DNA of 7,287 nt from NCBI GenBank assembly GCA_903823545.1, contig CAIJTL010000165.1, positions 1 to 7,287 on the forward strand, given 5' to 3'. The position numbers were made by a program, and so were the translations under genes. Under the pieces are notes generated by a model that did no database searches, was not told where the DNA came from, and was given only the letters and a program-made list of their open reading frames with translations. The DNA comes from an uncultured Planctomycetaceae bacterium. GTDB lineage: Bacteria; Planctomycetota; Planctomycetia; Planctomycetales; Planctomycetaceae. Shown one piece after another: positions 1-6,223 of this stretch (its first letter is position 1; every line of letters begins with the position of its first letter).

Positions 1-4
1 AATT

Positions 5-202
5 CACCACGGAGGCACGGAGAGGCAATTGGCGAGAGATTGGTTTCTCGATGGTCTTGGCGTCGTCAGCAGTTCTAAGTCATTTGTGTGAGTTCGTCGG
101 AGATGCCGAGGTGCTGATTGCCAGAAAAGTAGAACCGCAGAGGAAGCGGAGATCGCAGAGTTGAAATCCCCGTTTTCTCCGTGCCTCTGTGTCTCCGTGG
201 TG
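5..202. repeat. Inverted pair of short-unit intergenic repeats
   Basis: The left arm at 5-23 reads CACCACGGAGGCACGGAGA. The right arm at 176-202 is its reverse complement with 8 extra bases (185-192, reading CTCTGTGT) in the middle. Both arms are built from 8-base units of the form NCACRGAG: two units on the left and three on the right, so the length difference is exactly one unit. The arms enclose about 150 bases with no supportable gene. From general knowledge, CCACGGAG/ACACAGAG-type tracts occur between genes in many environmental bacteria and often yield spurious ORF calls. The repeat structure is seen directly; its membership of that wider family is recalled, not tested. Confidence 0.7.
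137..163 (+). repeat. Three 9-base GCRGAGNNN units
   Basis: Three consecutive 9-base units begin GCAGAG, GCGGAG and GCAGAG, each followed by three variable bases. The tract lies just inside the right arm of the flanking inverted repeat and shares its purine-rich GAG character, so it is probably part of the same composite intergenic element. No protein-coding or RNA-gene role is visible. Confidence 0.5.
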
Positions 203-496
203 ATTCCTCCCACTTGTTCGACACACCTCTTGGCGACATTTGGCGACAAGAACCGTGGCCGTGAGCCGCGATTGCCAATTTTTCTTCACAAATCTTTTCG
301 GACAAAATTTGACAACGTTCGCCACTGACCTAGGTTTCCCCTACGAGCTTTCCTGTGCGGTCGGAACATTCCTGGGATGCTCACTCATAAAGTTAGTTTC
401 CGGGTTTTGCTGCTCTCCCCAGCGTGATTCGGACGGCGTGGTCATCAGCGATGGTGCGGATGACACGTTATCTCATGATGAATTGAGAGCATTCCA
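203..496 (+). other. Non-coding leader of the metalloprotease gene
   Basis: This stretch holds no gene I can support. It contains a direct repeat TTGGCGACA (230-238 and 240-248) and a 6-base-pair inverted repeat GTCATC/GATGAC (441-446 and 459-464, 12-base loop) that could form in the 5' leader. An in-frame TGA at 479-481 closes the protease frame upstream, so the ATG at 497 is the first usable start. The sequence GAGAG at 485-489, seven bases before that ATG, is a weak ribosome-binding site. An open frame from a TTG at 240 runs to 665 but has no recognisable content. Confidence 0.5.
309..336 (+). promoter_or_regulatory. Weak candidate promoter for the metalloprotease
   Basis: TTGACA at 309-314 is a perfect -35 consensus, followed after 16 bases by TAGGTT (331-336), which matches only three of six positions of a -10 box. 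An alternative lies at 363-390: GGAACA, 16 bases, TCATAA. That is loosely like promoters of extracytoplasmic-function (ECF) sigma factors. Either would give a leader of over 100 bases. Planctomycete promoters are poorly described and such matches are common by chance, so this is tentative. Confidence 0.2.
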
Positions 497-3238
497 ATGT
501 TTGGACTTCGGGCCTGGGAGAAGTGGCTACCACGTGCAAATCGTCAACGACGATCACAGCGGCAGGTTCAACAAATCAGTCATCAGCCACGTGCCGTGGA
601 GACATTGGAGAGCCGCATTCTGCTGTTCACCACATCCGGCAATGCTTGGCCGAACAAAGACTTGATCACGATCAGTTTCATGCCCGACGGCACAAACATG
701 GGTGGTGGGACGAACAATCTCAACGCCACCTTCAACACTAAGTTCGGCGCAGCAGCGACTTGGCAGAACCAGATTCTGAAAGCCGCTCAATACTGGGCGC
801 AGCAGACGAATATCAATTTTGCCGTCGTACCAGACAACGGGACCGCAACTGGTTCGGGAAGCTACCAGCAGGGCGATCCGGGCTTCGGCGACATTCGCAT
901 TGGTGGCTTCAACTTCGGCAACAGCACGCTGGCTCAGGCGTTTCTGCCGCCGCCGATTAACAACTACTCTGTCGCTGGTGACATCCAGATCAACACCGGG
1001 ACCGTGTTCAATGTCGGCACTCAATATGACCTGTTTACGGTCATGGTACATGAGTTCGGACACGCGCTGGGCTTGAACCACGCCACGAGCACGTCGGCCT
1101 GCATGTATGGAACTTACAACGGGGTGGATTCGGCATTGAATTCCGATGACATCAGCGGCATCAAAGCGATTTACAGTGCCGGTGCCGTGCGAACTAACGA
1201 CAGCTACGACACGACCAAAAGCAACAGTTCCACATCTGCGGCGTCGCTTCTCACATTGAACTCCACGACGAAGACACTCGCTGTTAACGGTTTGGACCTG
1301 ACGACGAGTACTGACGTTGATTACTACAAGTTCGTGGTTCCGGCTGGCTCTACGACGACCTTGAAGGCGACGGTTGTCAGCACGGGCCTGAGTTTGCTGA
1401 GTCCGAAAGTAGAGATCGTCGTGGGAACCACGACGAAAGCGACTGGTGCGGCGGGAGCCACCGAATACGGTTCAGCCGAAACGGCCACGTACACCAACTC
1501 CACTGATCTGGCGGCGGGAAAGACCGTGCTCATCAAGGTCTCGAGCGCTAATTCGCTCGCCGCGTTCAAGACGGGCAAATATGCCTTGATCTTAAACATG
1601 GGGACGGGAGCCGATCCGGTCTATACGAAACCGAACACCACTCTGGCCAAAGGCACCACGATCAGTTCTGGCGGCGGCGTGGCTCTCAAGTTGGGTAGTG
1701 AGACGTTGGTGAATGCCGCCTCCACTGCGATTCAACAGACCAGCGATCGTTCGGTGGCGACCTCACCGAATGGTGAATCTGTCGTCACCTGGGCCAGTCA
1801 GAATCAAGATGGCAGCGGCTGGGGAATTTACGCTCGACAATACGACGCAAACGGGACGCCGATGGGCAGCGAATTCCGCGTCAACACCACGACGGCTGGA
1901 GATCAAACGGAGCCCAGCGTGGCGGTCGATCTCGGCGGAAACTTCACCATCGTTTGGACCAGTCCAGATGCGAACGGTACGGGCATCTTCGCACAGCAAT
2001 ACGATTTGAGCGGCACTCCGCTAGGAAGCGAGTACCAAGTCAACGTCACGACGGCGGGCAATCAATCGGCTCCGAACGTCGGCATGGACGGATTAGGGAA
2101 TGTGCTCGTGAGCTGGACCAGTGCGGCCCAAGACGGGAGTGGCACGGGAATCTACGCTCAAAAGTACAACACGGGATTGTCAGCGACGATGGGCGCGATG
2201 ATGGGGATGTCGGGTCTCGATTCGTTGACCGAATCATCGAGCACATACGGTTCGGGAGAGTTCCGCGTCAACACGTTTACGACCGGCGATCAAACCGATT
2301 CCTCCGTAGCGATGAACCGACTCAATGGCGACTTCGTCATCACCTGGACCAGCGCTGGCCAGGATGGCAGCGGTGCCGGGATTTACGCTCAACGATATCG
2401 CGGCGAGACCGGTGCGTCCTCTGGAAACGAGTTCAGGGTCAATACCACCACGACCGGCGATCAGACCGACGCGTTCGTCGCGGTCAATCGCTTCAACAGC
2501 GATTTCGTCGTGGCTTGGACGAGTGCCAGTGATGGCAGCGGCAAAGGGGTCTACGCGCAACGCTTTAACTCGGCTGGTGTGGCTCAAGGAGCACAGTTTC
2601 TAGTCAACACCGCCACGACTGGCGACCAATACGACTCGACGGTGGCGGTTGACGGAGCCGGTGAAATCTTCGTGATGTGGACTGACGCGGGGGTCACTGC
2701 CAACGGTCAGCAAGTTTACGGACAGCAGTTCGATAAGAACGGCGTCAAAAAAGAAGCGGCATTCGTGGTTAACTCAACGACGACCGGCCACCAGGGAATT
2801 GCTTCGGTTTCTATCGACGTGTATGGCCGAATCACGGTGGCGTGGAGCGGTAACGGCAACAGCGATAGCAACGGCGTATTTATCCAACGCTTTCGAACCG
2901 ATCTGCATCCATTCTCGGCTAACGAGCACGATCACGGAGATCATGCCGACGACGACCATGAAGTTCCGGTTTCGGCCGGTGGTCAGAACTCATCAAATCA
3001 CAGACGCGCTCACGATTTGAACGTCGGCAGCGGAATGAGAGGCGACGATCGCTTCGAGCGACTGTTGTTGTGGCTGCGAGGCAACAAGTCAGTGACACCT
3101 TCGGAACCGTCGATTTCCGTCGGTCATGGCCACCGCGAGGCTGACTTGGCGAAGCTGTCACGAGCCATCGACTCACTTTTCGGAAGCGAAGCGTGGCTCA
3201 GCGGGCGGCATTATCGGAATGCGAATACGGGAGCCTAG
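497..3238 (+). CDS. Secreted matrixin-type metalloprotease with PPC domain and seven-repeat propeller
   Basis: Predicted extracellular zinc endopeptidase of 913 residues. Residues 1-34 are strongly basic, then ETLESRILLF (35-44) resembles the planctomycete LEPR-XLL motif. The catalytic domain spans about 51-230. HEFGHALGLNH (185-195) supplies the three zinc-binding histidines and catalytic Glu186, and Met203 in ACMYG fits the Met-turn of the metzincin clan. No cysteine-switch propeptide is visible; Cys202 is the only cysteine. Residues about 233-370 (DVDYYKFVVPAG core) resemble a PPC domain. Residues 400-806 form seven tandem repeats, probably one beta-propeller. A His/Asp patch (EHDHGDHADDDH, 810-821) and an unassigned, possibly helical tail follow. 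The ATG at 497 is the first start after an in-frame stop at 479 and has only a weak GAGAG ribosome site. Protease activity is well supported by the motif; substrate, calcium dependence and anchoring are unknown. The long hairpin lies just downstream. Confidence 0.9.
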   Translation: MFGLRAWEKWLPRANRQRRSQRQVQQISHQPRAVETLESRILLFTTSGNAWPNKDLITISFMPDGTNMGGGTNNLNATFNTKFGAAATWQNQILKAAQYWAQQTNINFAVVPDNGTATGSGSYQQGDPGFGDIRIGGFNFGNSTLAQAFLPPPINNYSVAGDIQINTGTVFNVGTQYDLFTVMVHEFGHALGLNHATSTSACMYGTYNGVDSALNSDDISGIKAIYSAGAVRTNDSYDTTKSNSSTSAASLLTLNSTTKTLAVNGLDLTTSTDVDYYKFVVPAGSTTTLKATVVSTGLSLLSPKVEIVVGTTTKATGAAGATEYGSAETATYTNSTDLAAGKTVLIKVSSANSLAAFKTGKYALILNMGTGADPVYTKPNTTLAKGTTISSGGGVALKLGSETLVNAASTAIQQTSDRSVATSPNGESVVTWASQNQDGSGWGIYARQYDANGTPMGSEFRVNTTTAGDQTEPSVAVDLGGNFTIVWTSPDANGTGIFAQQYDLSGTPLGSEYQVNVTTAGNQSAPNVGMDGLGNVLVSWTSAAQDGSGTGIYAQKYNTGLSATMGAMMGMSGLDSLTESSSTYGSGEFRVNTFTTGDQTDSSVAMNRLNGDFVITWTSAGQDGSGAGIYAQRYRGETGASSGNEFRVNTTTTGDQTDAFVAVNRFNSDFVVAWTSASDGSGKGVYAQRFNSAGVAQGAQFLVNTATTGDQYDSTVAVDGAGEIFVMWTDAGVTANGQQVYGQQFDKNGVKKEAAFVVNSTTTGHQGIASVSIDVYGRITVAWSGNGNSDSNGVFIQRFRTDLHPFSANEHDHGDHADDDHEVPVSAGGQNSSNHRRAHDLNVGSGMRGDDRFERLLLWLRGNKSVTPSEPSISVGHGHREADLAKLSRAIDSLFGSEAWLSGRHYRNANTGA
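1694..2914 (+). repeat. Seven tandem propeller-type repeats within the protease gene
   Basis: Seven coding repeats start at residues 400, 457, 510, 587, 643, 698 and 753 of the protease (nucleotides 1694, 1865, 2024, 2255, 2423, 2588 and 2753). Most are 53-57 residues. The shared pattern is roughly G-x-EFRVNT-x-TTGDQ, then SVAVD-x-x-G-x-FVV-x-WTS, then DGSG-x-GIYAQRY and a G-rich turn. Repeat 3 is longer (77 residues) because of an insert at 561-586 containing MGAMMGMSG. Repeats 4 and 5 are the closest pair and share a distinctive NR-x-N-x-DFV segment, which suggests a later duplication. Repeats of this kind are common in large extracellular proteins of planctomycetes and cyanobacteria. Seven units match a seven-bladed propeller, which is a structural inference. 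Confidence 0.8.
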
Positions 3239-3253
3239 TTTCGGAGTGAAGAG

Positions 3254-3340
3254 ATTGGTCGTTGGTTATTAGTCATTGATCATTGGTCATCCGCAAAAAA
3301 CCAATGACCAATGATCAACGATCAATAACCAACGACCAAT
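3254..3340. repeat. Long hairpin made of degenerate 7-base units
   Basis: Two 37-base arms (3254-3290 and 3304-3340) are inverted copies of each other with three mismatches, around a 13-base loop that includes A6. Each arm splits exactly into five 7-base units plus AT, all fitting RTTRRTY on the left strand (for example ATTGGTC, GTTGGTT and ATTGATC). The three differences between arms also stay within that consensus. The hairpin fills most of the gap between the protease stop and the next gene. There is no T-tract after the stem, so it is not a standard intrinsic terminator, although it could slow transcription, protect a 3' end or be a scattered genomic repeat. Confidence 0.85.
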
Positions 3341-3368
3341 TGTGTTCAATCGCGAGTCTTATCTCGCC

Positions 3369-3374
3369 TGAGGA
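3369..3374 (+). promoter_or_regulatory. Ribosome-binding site fixing the start of the second gene
   Basis: TGAGGA (3369-3374) holds a GAGG core seven bases before the ATG at 3381. The TGA of this motif is also an in-frame stop, so no earlier start is possible. It is the clearest Shine-Dalgarno site of the three genes here. Confidence 0.65.
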
Positions 3375-3380
3375 TTTTTC

Positions 3381-6188
3381 ATGTTACTCAACCCTTTCCA
3401 ACGACGAGCGGCGTCCCGATCAGTGACGTCTGGGCGTGCGCGGAATTGGAGTCGTGATCGCCAGACGATCGAGGCACTGGAAGTTCGCAACCTGTTGTCC
3501 GCCGTCAGTTGGCCGGGACTCAACCATCCGCAGCAAGAAGCCTCGTCCAATGACACGCTTGATGTCGCACAGTATGTCGGCGGTGTAGGACATGGATCAG
3601 CGGCGGAGATTGTTGGTTCGATCAGGGTTCCGTCGCTGAGTGGCGGCGAATCCGAGTCGCTTAGCGACTCGGCGACGGAACTGACGACCGACGTCGATTG
3701 GTATTACTTCGTTTTGGATTTACCAGGACGTGTCCAACTACAAGCCCTGCCGGGAGCAAGCGGAGCGACATCGCCCGTCGTGTTGACTCTATATGGCGAC
3801 CAAGCTTCTGAGTTCGATCCCAGCCTGCCGTTGCAGCGTCACCTGCTGGGACGACAAGAAGGGAACTCGAACGGTCTCTTGCGGCCGGTGGATGTACAAC
3901 TCGATGACGGCGCTTACTTCCTCGCGATCAGCGGTGCTGGGAATCGCTTCTTTCATCCGTTCGTAGCTGATAGTGGCGTTCCCGGTGAATCGACCGAGTA
4001 CGGCGTGCGTATCTCGCTCACGAGTGGCCAAGCGCCGTCGGGGAGCGCAGATCAATTCGCGTTTTCTGGCGAGCCGGGACTTCGCGGCGATGACATTCCA
4101 GAAACCGCCACGGACCTCGGCGACCTCACCGGAGTTGAACGCTTACAAGTCAGCGGCGCGATCGGTGACGACCCGTTTTACGACTACGCCAGCGAAGACC
4201 CCTTCGCGATGAATCCCGCCTCAGACGTCGATCTTTATCGTTTCACGATCACCGGCGAAGGTTCATTTGCTCTGGTCGCTGAAACGTTCGCAGGCCGCAT
4301 CGGCTCGGCGCTCGATTCGGCCCTGACGCTGTATCGAACGGACGATGCTGGCGCACTGCAATTCGTGGCGACCAACAACAACTCACTCAACACCACAGAA
4401 TCAACGAACGGCTACATCCCGTTCTTCTCTGATGCCGCGCTATTCGCTGGCCTTTCGGCGGGCGATTATTTCATCGCGGTCTCCAGCTCCGGCAACGATG
4501 CGGAATACGGTCCCGATGGGATCTTCGATCCGCAGGTCGCACACAGCGGACTCAATGGTTACTCGGTCGGCAACTATGTGCTCGACCTGGCGGTCTACTC
4601 CGACAACGTGGCTCCGCAAGTTGTGAGTCAGGTTTTGAATTCGTCTGGCTTCGACGATGTGATTCTGAATGGCGAGCACGTTGAAAACGTGCTCCACGTA
4701 CCGACGCATCTCGATGTGCAGTTCTCGGAAGCGGTCAACTTACAGCGGCTGGCCTATCAGGCTTACGTGTCGGTGAGCAGCAGCACCGTCAGCTCGGTTT
4801 TCATTGAGGGGGCGGATGGGACACGCTACTTCCCTCGGCTGGAATCGTATGACACCGACAGCGGAATCGCTCGCTTCCTGATGCTCGATGGCCTGCCAAA
4901 CGGCGATTATGCGCTGCATGTCTCCGGCACATCGGGACTCACTGACGGAGCCGGGAATGCTGTCGTCGGCAACGACGTGAGCGGCGATTTCGTCACACGG
5001 TTCTCGGTGACCGATGCGGCTCGCGGAGCCGATCGCCTGCAAAACAAAGCGAACAATGAATCGCTTGAGGCGGCTCAAGACCTCGGCGTCTTGTTCCCGC
5101 ACGAACTGGAATCAGGGGTCACGCTCGTTCGCAATGCAGAGATCAATGCCGGTCAGCCAGCGGATGCCGACGACTACTTCCGCTTGGAGGTGCTGCAATC
5201 GAAATCCTATTTCTTCTCGCTGTCCAATTTCGGTAACGGGACACCTCCCGCGATTGAAGTGCTCAACGAGGCTGGCGAAGTAATGTCGCTGGTTTCATTG
5301 CCCGGTGATCAAGGTTTGCTGGGCTTTCTGCCCGCTGGGAAATATGTGCTCCACCTCGGCTCGTGGGATGCAACGTCCTCTGGCAATATGACGTACCAAG
5401 TCGAAATCGAACTCGCGAACGCTGCCGAAAACCCGACGCCGTTGACCAGCGGAGCCGCTCCAGCAGTCGGCATTCATTTGGTCGGGCGAGTGCCAGAGTT
5501 CGTCGGACAGCCGATTTCCACAAGTGCGCCGATCGCTGAGACGAGTTCGTCGGCGACAGCTCCGGCGGGCATCAACGACAGCTTTGCGACACTGCCGCTG
5601 GGACTGCCGACCAATTCCACGTTCGCAGTGGTGAATACGTCTCAGGACAACCACATCGTGCGTCTGTTCGGTTTCGGCGACCGCGACCGACTGTTCTCTC
5701 TGATTGACTCGAACTTGTCCCCCGCATTCAAAGAATCGCAGGCCGTCACGCAGGCGGAACTCAGTGACGATGAATTGCAAAGCCTGTTCAAACTGAATTC
5801 TGCCGCCGTGGACGATTCCGAATTCGATACGACAGCGCCCAATCCCGCTGCGACCGATACCAGCGACTCCGAGTCGGCTGATGAAGAGATGCTGAGCGGA
5901 TCGCTCGAAGCTGCCGATGAACTGAAAACCGCTGAGAAGGAAACTGCTGCGAACGCTCAGACGGGGACTGAGGCGACAGGAGCGTCGCGTAACTCTCAAC
6001 CATTTGTGAAGCGACCGGCTCACGTCAACCGAGTCCCTCGCAGCCCGCAAATAAAGGTCCGTCCTGCTGACGACCAGCAGACCAGCGCCAGCGTTCTCCC
6101 AATCGCATTGGCCATCAGCCTGGCGAGCACGCTGCGTGAGCAGAATCGTCGTGACAAACGGAAACTGTTACTGGCATCCGAACTTTGA
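3381..6188 (+). CDS. Large surface-type protein with PPC-like and Ig-like domains
   Basis: A 935-residue protein, probably exported, with no enzyme active site that I can see and no cysteine. Residues 1-32 are basic, and EALEVRNLLSA (31-41) is a variant of the planctomycete LEPR-XLL motif. Three PPC-like beta domains follow: about 56-213 (core DVDWYYFVLDL, then DGAYFLAISG), about 237-404 (SDVDLYRFTI, then AGDYFIAVSS) and about 556-678 (ADDYFRLEV, then PAGKYVLHLG). Between the second and third, residues about 411-545 resemble a bacterial Ig-like domain (LDVQFSEAVN, LPNGDYALHVSG, then a TDGAGN turn). Residues 790-870 are acidic and low in complexity, 873-898 are basic, and the end has a short hydrophobic stretch (903-918) followed by REQNRRDKRK, like a membrane or sorting tail. 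PPC domains normally accompany secreted proteases, and here the gene sits next to one. A structural, adhesive or substrate-binding role is inferred. The start is fixed by an in-frame stop at 3369 and a good ribosome site. Confidence 0.85.
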   Translation: MLLNPFQRRAASRSVTSGRARNWSRDRQTIEALEVRNLLSAVSWPGLNHPQQEASSNDTLDVAQYVGGVGHGSAAEIVGSIRVPSLSGGESESLSDSATELTTDVDWYYFVLDLPGRVQLQALPGASGATSPVVLTLYGDQASEFDPSLPLQRHLLGRQEGNSNGLLRPVDVQLDDGAYFLAISGAGNRFFHPFVADSGVPGESTEYGVRISLTSGQAPSGSADQFAFSGEPGLRGDDIPETATDLGDLTGVERLQVSGAIGDDPFYDYASEDPFAMNPASDVDLYRFTITGEGSFALVAETFAGRIGSALDSALTLYRTDDAGALQFVATNNNSLNTTESTNGYIPFFSDAALFAGLSAGDYFIAVSSSGNDAEYGPDGIFDPQVAHSGLNGYSVGNYVLDLAVYSDNVAPQVVSQVLNSSGFDDVILNGEHVENVLHVPTHLDVQFSEAVNLQRLAYQAYVSVSSSTVSSVFIEGADGTRYFPRLESYDTDSGIARFLMLDGLPNGDYALHVSGTSGLTDGAGNAVVGNDVSGDFVTRFSVTDAARGADRLQNKANNESLEAAQDLGVLFPHELESGVTLVRNAEINAGQPADADDYFRLEVLQSKSYFFSLSNFGNGTPPAIEVLNEAGEVMSLVSLPGDQGLLGFLPAGKYVLHLGSWDATSSGNMTYQVEIELANAAENPTPLTSGAAPAVGIHLVGRVPEFVGQPISTSAPIAETSSSATAPAGINDSFATLPLGLPTNSTFAVVNTSQDNHIVRLFGFGDRDRLFSLIDSNLSPAFKESQAVTQAELSDDELQSLFKLNSAAVDDSEFDTTAPNPAATDTSDSESADEEMLSGSLEAADELKTAEKETAANAQTGTEATGASRNSQPFVKRPAHVNRVPRSPQIKVRPADDQQTSASVLPIALAISLASTLREQNRRDKRKLLLASEL

Positions 6189-6223
6189 TCTGATTCCAAA
6201 TCCCCTTTTTCAGTGTCATCCCC

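Noticed and set aside
4..325. Minus-strand open frames across the first 325 bases
   Set aside because: Their translations come from the CCACGGAG-type repeat (HHGDTEARR-like peptides), a familiar source of spurious gene calls, and show no domain.
240..665. Plus-strand frame of 141 codons from a TTG
   Set aside because: It overlaps the start of the protease gene in another frame, has no ribosome site or recognisable motif, and is cysteine-rich without a pattern.
554..1081. Minus-strand frame of 175 codons
   Set aside because: It is antisense to the metalloprotease catalytic domain and has no recognisable content.
1954..2532. Plus-strand frame of 192 codons inside the propeller region
   Set aside because: It is an alternate-frame reading of the repeats, very rich in Arg, while the main frame shows clear conserved repeats.
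3254..3340. Intrinsic terminator after the metalloprotease gene
   Set aside because: The stem is much longer and more AT-rich than usual and lacks a following T-tract; it is better described as a repeat.
3254..3340. CRISPR array
   Set aside because: The units are seven bases, contiguous and without spacers, and no Cas gene is present.
5295..6050. Minus-strand frame of 251 codons
   Set aside because: It lies antisense to the surface-protein gene, is rich in Arg, Ser and Cys as expected for a shadow frame, and has no domain.
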